A stretch of DNA of 64,000 nt from Pseudomonadota bacterium. Its GTDB lineage: Bacteria; Pseudomonadota; Alphaproteobacteria; Rhizobiales; Devosiaceae. Where the stretch lies: the NCBI GenBank assembly GCA_023391095.1, contig JAEWBN010000020.1, positions 156,486-220,485 on the forward strand. Reading direction: 5' to 3'. Made by a program: the position numbers and the translations under genes. The notes under the pieces were generated by a model. The model saw nothing but the letters and a program-made list of their open reading frames with translations. It was not told where the DNA came from and did no database searches. Below, one piece after another: positions 1 to 8,189 of the stretch (positions are counted from its first letter, which is position 1; every line of letters begins with the position of its first letter).

Positions 1-281
1 ATTTCACGGTCTTTTTCATCCTCTTCCCGCTGATCGTGCTGACCGGGCTGACCATGAGCCCGGGCATGGACGCGGCCTGGCCGTGGCTGCTCGACATCTT
101 CGGCGGGCGGCAGACGGCGCGGACCATCCACTTCGTGGTCATGGTGCTGCTGGTGCTGTTCTTCCTCGTGCATGTGGTGATGGTGGTGCTGGCCGGACCG
201 ATCAATGAAATGCGCTCGATGATCACCGGCTGGTATCGCACCAGTTCCGGCACACCGGCAGAAAAGGGAGACAGGCCATGA
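1..281 (+). CDS. Cytochrome b561-like membrane subunit, 3' part only
   Basis: The gene enters from the left edge, so only its C-terminal part (about 93 residues, reading from base 3) is visible. The fragment begins inside a hydrophobic segment and holds a second strong membrane helix (around residues 41-64 of the fragment) with two histidines, TIHF and LVHVV, that could serve as haem ligands as in b561-type subunits. Its stop overlaps the next gene's start (ATGA), so the two are co-translated. It probably anchors the neighbouring Tat-exported molybdenum enzyme and carries electrons to or from the quinone pool. The family call is by resemblance only, because the N-terminal half lies outside the window. 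Confidence 0.7.
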   Translation, partial: FTVFFILFPLIVLTGLTMSPGMDAAWPWLLDIFGGRQTARTIHFVVMVLLVLFFLVHVVMVVLAGPINEMRSMITGWYRTSSGTPAEKGDRP

Positions 282-1069
282 GCGGTCTCATCGTCAACCG
301 ACGGAAGCTGCTTTTGGGATCGGCCGCGATGGGTTCGGGGCTGGTGCTTTCGGGCTGCAACCAGTTCGACTTTCTGGGCCAGCGCGGGCATCCCATCCGA
401 GAGGTGATCGAGCGCGCCAATGTCCTGACCTACCAGGCGCAACGGGCGCTGATCGGGGATCAGGTGCTGGCGCGCGAATATGGGGAAAGCGAAATCCGGC
501 AGGGCATGAAGCCCAATGGCTCCACCGAGCCGACGACGATGGAATATGCCTTTCTGCGGCAGGCCAATTTCGAGCCTTACCGGCTGACCATCAAGGGCAT
601 GGTGGAGCGGGAGGTGAGTTTCTCGCTGGCGGAATTGCGCAACATGCCCAGCCGCACGCAGATCACGCGGCATGACTGCGTCGAGGGGTGGAGCTGCATC
701 GCCAAATGGACGGGCACGCCGCTCGGGCCGGTGCTGGACCAGGCGGGGGTCAAGCCGGGCGCGCGCTACGCGGTCTATCATTGCTTCGACAATATCGAAC
801 GGACGCTGAGCGGGGACGTGCTCTACTATACGAGTTCGGACCTCGTGGACGCCTATCACCCGCAGTCGATCCTGGCCTATGGGCTCAATGATGCGGTTCT
901 GCCGGTAAGCAATGGGGCGCCGATCCGCCTGCGGATCGAAAGGGCGCTGGGCTACAAGCAGCCGAAATATCTCCACACGATTGAACTGGTGGATGACCTG
1001 ACCCCGTTCGGTCGCGGCAAGGGCGGCTATTGGGAGGACAATGGCTATGACTGGTATGGGGGGATTTGA
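278..1069 (+). CDS. Tat-exported molybdopterin-dependent oxidoreductase (sulfite oxidase/MsrP fold)
   Basis: This 263-aa protein starts with a twin-arginine signal (NRRKLLLG, residues 7-14) and a lipobox-like LSGC ending at Cys27, so it is probably a membrane-attached periplasmic protein. Cys134 in RHDCVEGW matches the molybdenum-coordinating cysteine of the sulfite oxidase/MsrP superfamily. The segment VSNGAPIRLRIERALGYKQ is also typical of the Mo-cofactor domain. The start is fixed by a good ribosome site (AGGGAGACA) and by the ATGA overlap with the upstream cytochrome b gene. Paired b-type cytochromes are usual for these enzymes. The substrate cannot be read from the sequence; sulfoxide, sulfite and other small oxidants are all possible. 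Confidence 0.85.
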   Translation: MSGLIVNRRKLLLGSAAMGSGLVLSGCNQFDFLGQRGHPIREVIERANVLTYQAQRALIGDQVLAREYGESEIRQGMKPNGSTEPTTMEYAFLRQANFEPYRLTIKGMVEREVSFSLAELRNMPSRTQITRHDCVEGWSCIAKWTGTPLGPVLDQAGVKPGARYAVYHCFDNIERTLSGDVLYYTSSDLVDAYHPQSILAYGLNDAVLPVSNGAPIRLRIERALGYKQPKYLHTIELVDDLTPFGRGKGGYWEDNGYDWYGGI

Positions 1070-1473
1070 GGGGCCAGCCCAGACCTTCACACGCCCCGTT
1101 GCGGGGAGGGCTTGAGAGGGGGAATAACGGGCAGTTTCGCTCGCGTGGCGCACCCCCTCCCGTCCCCCGTCTAGGGGGAGGTGGCGCATCGTGGTTGTGG
1201 TGCGTACAGGTTCGCATCCCACCCATGCGTCGCTCGGCTTGCTATTTTTGCGCTTCTCGCCCATATGGGGTCTACGTCGCGGCACAGACCGTCGATGGAC
1301 TTCTCTTCTTACTCAAGCGGTGAGCGGCGAAGTCAGCCCGGATACCTAGATCGCCAGGAGCGACCGGTCCGGGTTTGAGCCAGCACCCGCGCGATAAATC
1401 CCTATCGCCCGATTGCATAGATGAAGATGCGCCGCTGCGTGTGCAGCCTGGCGCCTGCGCGGTTTCGCGCAAC
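1070..1473. other. Gene-free interval with hairpins
   Basis: No supported gene lies between the molybdoenzyme and the helicase. The left half holds C/G-rich hairpins that belong to the intergenic repeat family (see the repeat entry). The right half would be the helicase leader. The helicase frame is open upstream to a TTG at 1375, but the conserved Q-motif and the better codon favour the ATG at 1474. Confidence 0.5.
1091..1187. repeat. Intergenic C/G-rich palindromic element, copy 1 (short form)
   Basis: The block has the consensus seen elsewhere in the window: GCACCCCCTCC at one side and CCCCCGTCTAGGGGGAGG as the closing stem. Here the middle part is missing, so the two halves are directly joined. 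A second smaller stem (GCCCCGTTGCGGGG) lies just before it. Related copies are at 20254, 25190, 25331 and 40736. Confidence 0.6.
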
Positions 1474-2925
1474 ATGAAAGACAAGAGTTTGAACGATTTC
1501 ATTTCGCTCGGCCTGCCGACCCTGATTACCGACAGCCTGACTGCCGGCGGCTTCACCGAGCCCACCAAGATCCAGAGCCAGGCCATTCCCAAGCTGCTCG
1601 AAGGCCGGGACATGCTGGGCATTGCCCAGACCGGCTCGGGCAAGACGGCGGCTTTCGGCCTGCCGATCCTGGCCGGCATCCTGGGCTTGGCCGGTCGGCC
1701 GCGGCCGATGACGACGCGCGCGCTGATCCTGGCGCCGACACGTGAACTGGCCGTGCAGATCGACGAGAATATCCGCAAGTTTGCCGGCTCCAAGATGAAG
1801 CTCGACACCGTGCTCGTTCTGGGCGGCGTGTCGCGCTACCACCAGGTCGGCAAGATCGCCAAGGGCGTCGACATCGTCGTTGCCACGCCCGGTCGCCTCA
1901 AGGACCTGATGGACGACAACAAGATCCGGCTCAACGAAACGCGCTGGCTGGTGCTCGACGAAGCCGACCGCATGCTTGACATGGGTTTCATCGCCCCGGT
2001 GCGCGCCATTGCCAAGCAGATCGGCCTGCGCCGCCAGACCATGCTGTTCTCGGCCACCATGGCACCCGAAGTGGAAGATCTGGCCAAGACGCTGCTGAAA
2101 GAGCCGATCAAGGTCGAGGCGGCGCCGCAGGGTTCCACCGTGGTCAAGATCGACCAGCGGGTAATCATGTCCGGCTCCAAGGCCAAGCGCGGCGTGCTCA
2201 ATACGCTGCTGGCCGACGAGAAGGAAGGCATGGAGCGCGTGATCATCTTTTCGCGCACCAAGCATGGTGCCGACCGGATTGCCAAGAACCTGGCCATTGA
2301 CGGGCATGAGGCAGCGGCCATCCATGGCAACAAGAGCCAGAATGCGCGCCAGGCAGCGCTCAAGGGCTTTGCCAATGGCTCGGTGCGCATTCTCGTGGCA
2401 ACCGACATTGCGGCGCGCGGCATCGACGTGCAGGGCATCACCCATGTGGTGAACTATGAACTGCCCGACGATCCGGAAAACTATGTGCACCGCATTGGCC
2501 GGACCGGCCGTAACGGGGCTTCGGGCATTGCCATCACGCTCTGTGACGGCACGGAAAAGAGCAAGCTGCGCGATGTGGAGCGGCTGATCCGCCGCACGCT
2601 GCCGGTTTCGGGCGACGTGAATCTGGTTGAAGAGGCTCCGGCTCCGCGCCAGCCGCGCAACAATGCCGGCGCGCCGTCAGGCGCCCGTACGGCGCGCAAC
2701 CCCAAGCAGAATGCGCGCAAGTTCAACACGCCGCGTCCCGGTGGCGAGCGTAGCAAGGGCGGTGCTGCCGCCAATGGCGCTGCACCCGGCAATATGGTGC
2801 GGCGCGATTCCGAGACGGGCAAGGTGATGGGCGGCAAGCCCTCTGGCGCCAAGGCGGGCAAGCCGCGCTGGACCAAGGGGCAGCGCGATGCGGGCAAGGC
2901 CCGGCGTGCTGCGGTCAACGCATAA
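1474..2925 (+). CDS. rhlE: DEAD-box RNA helicase, RhlE type
   Basis: The 483-aa product has the full helicase order: a Q-motif in the first 40 residues, Walker A AQTGSGKT (51-58), DEAD (162-165), SAT (193-195) and HRIGRTGRNG near residue 350. A low-complexity basic tail rich in Arg, Lys, Gly and Ala follows, as expected for RhlE proteins that bind structured rRNA. It unwinds RNA duplexes, probably in ribosome assembly or cold adaptation, or with the degradosome. An upstream TTG at 1375 would add 33 residues without family resemblance, so ATG 1474 was chosen. Transcription ends at a strong hairpin just after the stop. Confidence 0.92.
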   Translation: MKDKSLNDFISLGLPTLITDSLTAGGFTEPTKIQSQAIPKLLEGRDMLGIAQTGSGKTAAFGLPILAGILGLAGRPRPMTTRALILAPTRELAVQIDENIRKFAGSKMKLDTVLVLGGVSRYHQVGKIAKGVDIVVATPGRLKDLMDDNKIRLNETRWLVLDEADRMLDMGFIAPVRAIAKQIGLRRQTMLFSATMAPEVEDLAKTLLKEPIKVEAAPQGSTVVKIDQRVIMSGSKAKRGVLNTLLADEKEGMERVIIFSRTKHGADRIAKNLAIDGHEAAAIHGNKSQNARQAALKGFANGSVRILVATDIAARGIDVQGITHVVNYELPDDPENYVHRIGRTGRNGASGIAITLCDGTEKSKLRDVERLIRRTLPVSGDVNLVEEAPAPRQPRNNAGAPSGARTARNPKQNARKFNTPRPGGERSKGGAAANGAAPGNMVRRDSETGKVMGGKPSGAKAGKPRWTKGQRDAGKARRAAVNA

Positions 2926-2928
2926 GAG

Positions 2929-2960
2929 AAAGGGGCGGTCCGATGGGCCGCCCCTTTTTG
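2929..2960 (+). terminator. Rho-independent terminator of rhlE
   Basis: AGGGGCGG pairs with CCGCCCCT around a 9-nt loop, followed by a run of five T. It lies right after the helicase stop and before the convergent otsA stop. Confidence 0.85.
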
Positions 2961-2962
2961 AT

Positions 2963-4378
2963 TCAGGCGACTGACGCGAGGTAGAGTATGTCGCGCGTGA
3001 CTTCACCCTGGCTCATGGCACCGGGGGCAAGGCGGTCGAGGAAACTGGCGGCCCAGTTGTCGACATTGTGCTTGCGCGCCGCTGCCATCAGGGCTTCCCA
3101 GCGTTCCTTGCGTTCTTCGAGCGGCATGTCGAGCGCCATGCGCAGGGCCTCGGCGGTTTCATCCGTATCGAATGGATTGACCAGCAGCGCATCGGGGAAA
3201 ATCTCGGCGGCGCCGGCAAAGCGCGACAGGACAAGGACGCCGGGATTGTCGGGATTCTGGGAGCCGACATATTCATGGGCAACCAGGTTCATGCCGTCGC
3301 GCAGGGGCGTGACGAGGCCGACGCAGGCGAGGCGATAAAGCCCGGCAAGGCTGGGCTGGCCATAGGCGCGCTTCACATAGGTGAGGGGCTGCCAGTCGGG
3401 CTCGGCGAAATGGCCCATGACGCGGCCGCACATGGCGTCCAGCGTGTCGCTGGTTTCCTGATATTCCTTGATCGTGTCGCGCGAGGGCGGGGCGACCTGG
3501 AGCAGGTGGACCTTGCGGCGCAGGCGGGCATTGTTGGCGAGGAGCTTTTCATAAGCTTCGACGCGCTGCGGCAGGCCCTTGGAATAATCGAGCCGGTCGA
3601 CGCCCAGAATGAGGCATTGCTCGCCCAGAGAGCGCTTCATGCGATGGATCATCTTGGTCCCGGCAGGGCTCGTGGCCAGGCGCGCAAAGGCGTCGGGGTC
3701 CGAACCGATGGGGAAGGCCGAGACCTCGGTGCGGCTGAAATCGATGGTGTCCGAATGGCTGTTGCCGAAGGTGGACGGCGCCTGGTGCTCGGCAAATTCG
3801 GTGAAGGCGGCGACGTCGCGCTGCGCCTGCATGCCGACAAGATCATAGCGCGAGAGGTCGCGCATCAGCTCGCCATGATGGGGAATGGCATAGAGCGCAT
3901 CGGCGGTAGGGAAGGGGATGTGGAGGTAAAAGCCGATGCGGTTGCGCGCGCCAAGCTGGCGCAGTTCGCTGGCGAGCGGGATCAGGTGGTAATCGTGCAC
4001 CCAGACGATGTCATCAGGCTTGAGCAGGGGTAGCAGCGCCTGGGCGAACTGCCGGTTGACGCTGCGATAGCCTTCGTACCAGTGACTTTCGATGGTGGCC
4101 AGGTCGAGCCGGAGGTGGAAGCTGGGCCAGAGGATGGAATTGGAAAACCCGGCATAATAGGCATGGTGGTCGTCGCGGGTCAGGTCGATCTGCGCGACAC
4201 TGATGCCGTCCACGTCCTCGATGCGGGCTTGCGATGATGGCTGGTCGGACAGCTTGCCGGACCAGCCGAACCAGAAGCCCTCGCGTTCATCCAGTACCTT
4301 GCGCAACGCGACCGCGAGTCCGCCGGCGGCAGGACCCTTGGAGGGTGTGCGGTTCGATACGATGACGATGCGGCTCAT
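2963..4378 (-). CDS. otsA: Trehalose-6-phosphate synthase
   Basis: This 471-aa GT20 glycosyltransferase joins UDP-glucose (or another NDP-glucose) to glucose-6-phosphate to make trehalose-6-phosphate in the cytoplasm. Visible family marks include the N-terminal SNRTP, HDYHLIPL, GVDRLDYSKGLPQR (donor-phosphate loop region) and LRDGMNLVAHEYV. The length matches E. coli OtsA (474 aa). It lies 30 bp downstream of otsB on the same strand, so otsB-otsA form one operon for trehalose synthesis, an osmotic and desiccation protectant. Confidence 0.97.
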   Translation of the reverse strand: MSRIVIVSNRTPSKGPAAGGLAVALRKVLDEREGFWFGWSGKLSDQPSSQARIEDVDGISVAQIDLTRDDHHAYYAGFSNSILWPSFHLRLDLATIESHWYEGYRSVNRQFAQALLPLLKPDDIVWVHDYHLIPLASELRQLGARNRIGFYLHIPFPTADALYAIPHHGELMRDLSRYDLVGMQAQRDVAAFTEFAEHQAPSTFGNSHSDTIDFSRTEVSAFPIGSDPDAFARLATSPAGTKMIHRMKRSLGEQCLILGVDRLDYSKGLPQRVEAYEKLLANNARLRRKVHLLQVAPPSRDTIKEYQETSDTLDAMCGRVMGHFAEPDWQPLTYVKRAYGQPSLAGLYRLACVGLVTPLRDGMNLVAHEYVGSQNPDNPGVLVLSRFAGAAEIFPDALLVNPFDTDETAEALRMALDMPLEERKERWEALMAAARKHNVDNWAASFLDRLAPGAMSQGEVTRDILYLASVA

Positions 4379-4408
4379 TAATGGCCCCCTTCTTTTTGTT
4401 ACCTCAGG

Positions 4409-5218
4409 TCAGTTGACGATGATGGTCTGCGATTGGGCGACCTGGTCCAGATCGTGCTGGAGACGGTCGCGAGTGGCGATGTCGCCGAGGCCGCGCAGGA
4501 GAGCGCGGACGGAAAAGACATCCGCAATGCGCAGGCGCGCGGCGGTGTCGCCGGGCCCGAGCTTGATGCCGACTCCGCCCAGTTCCTGAGCGGCGCGGAA
4601 AGCGTCCTCGTCGGTCACGTCATCGCCGATGAAGACGGGAATGCGGCCGGCAAAGGGTTCTTCCTGCATGAAGGCGCGCAGGGCCGCGCCCTTGTCGAAC
4701 ATGCTGGGGCGGGCTTCGAGCACCATCTTGCCGGGAACGAGGGTGAACTCGGCATGGTCGGAAAGGGCTTCCTCCATGGCGGTCTGGCAGACATCCTGAA
4801 GCTCTGGCGCCTGGCGAAAATGAAGGGCGACCGCGCCCTGCTTGGTTTCGACGATGAGGTCAGGATTGGCCATGGCCAGCGGCTCGATGGCGTGGGCGAT
4901 TTCGTCGGCCGCCAGGATGATGGCTTCATCGAGCGGCTCGAACGTGCCGTCGGCGCGGCGGCGCTGGGCGCCATGGGCACCGGCGATGGGCAGTTGCAGC
5001 GGGGCGAGGAAGCGGTCGATATCGGTGATTTCGCGGCCGGTCAGAACGGCGAAGGCATGATCGAAGTCGTCGCTGGCACGGTCGAGGCTGTCGATCAGGC
5101 CGGGGGGGACATCGACGGCGTCGGGGGTTTCAGCGATCTCGACCAGCGTGCCGTCGAAGTCGGTGAAAATGGCCAGAAGCGGTGCGGATCCGTCTGAAGC
5201 GGACATGATGTCGGACAT
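4409..5218 (-). CDS. otsB: Trehalose-6-phosphate phosphatase
   Basis: The 269-aa product is a HAD-superfamily phosphatase that releases trehalose from trehalose-6-phosphate. Near the N-terminus FTDFDGTLVEIAETP is HAD motif I with the nucleophile and acid/base aspartates. Late in the protein FIGDDVTDEDAF is motif IV, which binds Mg. The frame is open upstream to a TTG at 5257, but the ATG at 5218 has a clear ribosome site (AAGGGGACAGCC) and gives the usual family length. It is the first gene of the otsBA operon. Confidence 0.96.
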   Translation of the reverse strand: MSDIMSASDGSAPLLAIFTDFDGTLVEIAETPDAVDVPPGLIDSLDRASDDFDHAFAVLTGREITDIDRFLAPLQLPIAGAHGAQRRRADGTFEPLDEAIILAADEIAHAIEPLAMANPDLIVETKQGAVALHFRQAPELQDVCQTAMEEALSDHAEFTLVPGKMVLEARPSMFDKGAALRAFMQEEPFAGRIPVFIGDDVTDEDAFRAAQELGGVGIKLGPGDTAARLRIADVFSVRALLRGLGDIATRDRLQHDLDQVAQSQTIIVN

Positions 5219-5375
5219 GGCTGTCCCCTTGATTGCGCAGGATATGTGGACGTGCAACGCCAGGGACGGCGAAAGGTTCGCCCCCTCATGGCTGCCATGC
5301 GCCTGCCGGCCTTATGAGGGGCCGCCGAATAGGGCATTGGAGCGTTCAGCACCTGAACGGGACAGGGAGGGTAGC

Positions 5376-5558
5376 ATGCCGAACGGCAGTGATGACACGC
5401 GATCCGGACAGACCCCGTTGCCATCAGCGATGGGGGCGATCCCGAAACTCGTGCTTGGCGCGCTATTCGCGCTGACGCTGAGCTTTCTGACCTTTGCCGC
5501 CTCGTTTGCAGACGTGCCGCGCAGCGAGTATGCGCCGCTAACGACGCTTTCGGACTAA
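5376..5558 (+). CDS. Small single-span membrane protein, 60 aa
   Basis: I do not recognise this protein. A polar N-terminal 20 residues is followed by one hydrophobic helix (about residues 25-45, KLVLGALFALTLSF) and a short polar tail. The start has a strong ribosome site (ACAGGGAGGG, 4-5 nt before the ATG). It is divergent from otsB and ends 10 bp before the convergent META-domain gene. The ribosome site and the clean membrane helix favour a real gene. Its function is unknown. Confidence 0.65.
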   Translation: MPNGSDDTRSGQTPLPSAMGAIPKLVLGALFALTLSFLTFAASFADVPRSEYAPLTTLSD

Positions 5559-5567
5559 GGCCCGCTG

Positions 5568-6329
5568 CTATTCGGCCTTGGCGACGAGGCCGATCAGGGG
5601 AATGCCGGCGGCATCGAGCAGGCGCAGGCTGGTGCCATCGCGTTCGTAGGACCGGACGGCCGCCAGTGCAGCGAAATAGGCGCTTTCCTGATCCATGATC
5701 TCCGGCGGGCAGGCCATGCGCGTGGCCGCGGCGGCGCTGAAGCTTATGGATTTGTCCTCGATCATGGCTTCTGCCGCATAGCTGTTGCAGCCGGCATTGC
5801 CGCCAATCCTGCGGTCAAGGTCGATGGTGAGGGTGACCGGGCGCGGCCCTGCTACGGGGCGCCCGCCAATGCTGGTGACGGTCCAGGAAGTATCCAGCAG
5901 ATGCGGTTCGGGCACGGGTGGCTCGCTCGGTTCCGGGCGCGGCGCAGCGGCGCGGCTGACGAGAATGCTGATGCCGTTCGGGCTCGAAAAGTCGACCGGG
6001 ACCGGCGCGGCGCTGCGGAAAAAGAGCTGCCCGCCCGTGCGGATTTCCGCCAGGAGGCCCACAGGGCCGGACGTGGTGGCCGCCGTGCTGCGCAGGTTCA
6101 TGGTGAAGGCAATTGGCGGGGAGGCGCGGTCGACGATCTCGGAGGTGGCCGCAGCGATCTGGCGATTGTCGGCGAGGCTGACCAATTGAAGGCGCAGCTG
6201 CGATCCGGCGGGCAGCGCCAGGCGCTCGTAATAGGTGACAGTGCCGGACAGGGACAGGGGCTGGGCCAGGACGGGCCCGACGAGACCCATCACCAGCAGG
6301 GCCAGACCGGCGAACAGACGTTTGAGCAT
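5568..6329 (-). CDS. YbaY-like plus META-domain envelope protein
   Basis: The 253-aa protein has a signal peptide ending near ALAQ (residues 21-23). An N-terminal domain resembles YbaY lipoproteins (SGTVTYYERLALPAGSQLR), and a proline-rich linker (PRPEPSEPPVPEPH, about residues 130-145) leads to a C-terminal META/HslJ domain containing IGGNAGCNSYAA and CPPEIMDQE. META domains occur in exported proteins linked to stress and antibiotic tolerance. The ATG at 6329 was preferred over the track start at 6353 because of GGGAGGCCAA just before it. No lipobox is visible, so it is probably a soluble periplasmic protein. The precise role is unknown. Confidence 0.8.
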   Translation of the reverse strand: MLKRLFAGLALLVMGLVGPVLAQPLSLSGTVTYYERLALPAGSQLRLQLVSLADNRQIAAATSEIVDRASPPIAFTMNLRSTAATTSGPVGLLAEIRTGGQLFFRSAAPVPVDFSSPNGISILVSRAAAPRPEPSEPPVPEPHLLDTSWTVTSIGGRPVAGPRPVTLTIDLDRRIGGNAGCNSYAAEAMIEDKSISFSAAAATRMACPPEIMDQESAYFAALAAVRSYERDGTSLRLLDAAGIPLIGLVAKAE

Positions 6330-6400
6330 TTTGGCCTCCCGATCGATGGCCAAGACTATCGCAGCCAGCCGGGTGTGGCGAGCAATGCCGCAGATCAGCG

Positions 6401-6886
6401 TTACCGGAGGATGCGCACCGGCGCAGTGAAATGGAATTCCTCTAGGTTGTTGCCGTCCCCGCCGCGGTCGACAACCAGATAGTCGCTGGGCCGCTCAAGC
6501 GGGGTGAGAACGCCATGCCAGGTGTTCATGGCGATGTTGACGCCTTGCCCCGGTGCGGGACGGAAGGCGCGCAGACGCGTGGGGATGCCACTGTCGTCCT
6601 CGGCCACGATAATGAGCCATGGGGCGTCGAACAGGGGGTAAAACGCCTGGCTCCCGAGCGGGTGACGCTCAACCAGCCTGAGATCGAGCGGCAGCGCGTA
6701 GGGTTGGCCGCGGAAGATCGAAATCAGCGGACGCGGATGGACGCCGCCCAGTTCGACACGGGCGAGGTCGTGGTAGCGCTCGGTCATCCCCGAATTGATG
6801 GGATAATGGTGGGCGCCTTCGAGCTCGATGACCTGGCCAAAGGGCGCGAAAGCGGCGGCGGTGAGGGGTTCGGTAAGGATGTCCAT
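6401..6886 (-). CDS. allA: Ureidoglycolate lyase
   Basis: The 161-aa product splits (S)-ureidoglycolate into glyoxylate and urea, the last step of ureide breakdown. It shows the AllA cupin-like pattern: AFAPFGQVI near the start, FRGQPYALPL, a conserved HPLGSQAF segment and NTWHGVLTPL near the C-terminus. The length matches E. coli AllA (160 aa). The start lies 2 bp after the stop of allE, so the two are translated as one unit. A longer reading (from 6991) would overlap allE fully and is not supported. Confidence 0.95.
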   Translation of the reverse strand: MDILTEPLTAAAFAPFGQVIELEGAHHYPINSGMTERYHDLARVELGGVHPRPLISIFRGQPYALPLDLRLVERHPLGSQAFYPLFDAPWLIIVAEDDSGIPTRLRAFRPAPGQGVNIAMNTWHGVLTPLERPSDYLVVDRGGDGNNLEEFHFTAPVRILR

Positions 6887-6888
6887 GG

Positions 6889-7704
6889 TTAGAACGGCAG
6901 CTTGGCGTGGCGGTTGACGTCCTTGTAAAGCAGGTACCGGAACCGCTGGGGCCCGGCATAACAGGCCTGGGGACAGAAGGCGCGCAGCCACATGAAGTCG
7001 CCGCTTTCCACCTCGACCCAGTCGCGGTTCAGCCGATAGACGGCCTTGCCTTCGAGCACATAAAGGCCGTGTTCCATGACATGGGTTTCTTCGAAGGGAA
7101 TGACCGCGCCGGGCTCCAGGGTGACGATGTTGACATGCATGTCGTGCCTGACATCGGTGGGATCGACAAAGCGCGTCGTGCCCCAGCTATTGTTGGTGTC
7201 GGGCATCCAGCGGATGGGTTCATCCTGCTCGTTGGCGACGAAGGCAGGCGGGGTATCCACGCCGTCCACGGGCTCGTAGCGCTTGCGGATCCAGTGGAAA
7301 CGGGCGGCTTCAGTGGCACGGTTGACCAGGGTCCAGCTACAGCCGGGCGGCAGGAAAGCATAACCGCCTTCCTTGAGCAGGTGGCTCTTGCCTTCCAGCG
7401 TCACATGGACCTGACCGGCGACGACGAACAACACCCCTTCGGCCTCGGGATTGGGTTCGGGGCGCTCGCTGCCACCACCGGGCGCCACTTCCACGATGTA
7501 TTGCGAGAAGGTCTCGGAGAAACCACTCATGGGGCGGGCGATGGTCCAGACTCGCGTGTCGCGCCAATGCGGAAGATAGGAGGTGACGATGTCGCGCATG
7601 CATTCGCGCGGGATGACGGCATAGGCCTCGGTGAACACGGCGCGTCCGGTGTGGAGCGCCATCTGGGAGGGCAGGCCGGCTGAAGGCGAGGCGTAGTTGG
7701 TCAT
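6889..7704 (-). CDS. allE: (S)-ureidoglycine aminohydrolase
   Basis: This 271-aa bicupin removes ammonia from (S)-ureidoglycine to give ureidoglycolate, the substrate of AllA encoded directly downstream. The two cupin barrels are visible as GVLFVVAGQVHVTLEG with GGYAFLPPGC (first) and FEETHVMEHGLYVLEG with GDFMWLRAFCPQ (second, carrying the His/Glu metal ligands). The ATG at 7704 gives the usual family N-terminus. The ribosome site is weak. The gene forms the allE-allA operon. Confidence 0.95.
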   Translation of the reverse strand: MTNYASPSAGLPSQMALHTGRAVFTEAYAVIPRECMRDIVTSYLPHWRDTRVWTIARPMSGFSETFSQYIVEVAPGGGSERPEPNPEAEGVLFVVAGQVHVTLEGKSHLLKEGGYAFLPPGCSWTLVNRATEAARFHWIRKRYEPVDGVDTPPAFVANEQDEPIRWMPDTNNSWGTTRFVDPTDVRHDMHVNIVTLEPGAVIPFEETHVMEHGLYVLEGKAVYRLNRDWVEVESGDFMWLRAFCPQACYAGPQRFRYLLYKDVNRHAKLPF

Positions 7705-7804
7705 GACACGCTGGCGGCTGGAATTGGGCGGCAACCCGTGGCCGCCGCCCAATTCTTAGCGGTAAGCCAAAGGGTTTGGCTAGACCGCGTGACAGCCAAG
7801 CTCC

Positions 7805-8137
7805 TCAGGAGGTCGGTTCTTCCACCATGCGCCGGAGCTTTCCGAGCATGCTTGCAGCATAGGCGGCGTAGGGGCCGATCCAGCGTTCGTGGATGGCATG
7901 GACGGGCAGGGCGTCGAGGTGATTCCAGCGCTCGCGGCCGCGCTTTTCCGGAATGACAAGGCCGGCATCCTCGAGCACGCGCAGATGCTGCATGACGGTG
8001 CAGCGGTCGAGTTCGGGAAAGCGGGAGCAGAGCATGCCGGTGGTCAAGGGCTCGGCCTTGAGGGCGTCGAGCATGCGGCGGCGTACGCGGTGGCCCAGCG
8101 CCTTGAAAATCAGGTCGTCCAGATCGTCGTTTGACAT
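7805..8137 (-). CDS. ArsR-family transcriptional regulator
   Basis: The 110-aa winged-helix repressor has the ArsR layout: an N-terminal helix (IFKALGHRVRRRMLDAL), a recognition helix region (DRCTVMQHLRVLEDAGLV) and a wing (EKRGRERWNHLD). No metal-binding cysteine cluster (ELCVCDL type) is present. It is divergent from an SRPBCC/AHSA1 gene, a very common ArsR partner. An 8-bp inverted repeat overlaps its own start codon (see the operator entry), so it probably represses itself and the partner. Confidence 0.9.
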   Translation of the reverse strand: MSNDDLDDLIFKALGHRVRRRMLDALKAEPLTTGMLCSRFPELDRCTVMQHLRVLEDAGLVIPEKRGRERWNHLDALPVHAIHERWIGPYAAYAASMLGKLRRMVEEPTS

Positions 8138-8155
8138 GTTATAAAACTATAACAT
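8136..8155. promoter_or_regulatory. Operator-like palindrome of the ArsR/SRPBCC pair
   Basis: ATGTTATA and TATAACAT are perfect reverse complements separated by AAAC. The left arm overlaps the start codon of the ArsR gene and the right arm faces the SRPBCC gene. Its A+T richness in a GC-rich region and its place in the divergent gap fit an ArsR-type operator. Binding is inferred. Confidence 0.65.
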
Positions 8156-8189
8156 ATGTTCTTGTGAGGCAAGCTCCAAGGAGGCGTGC

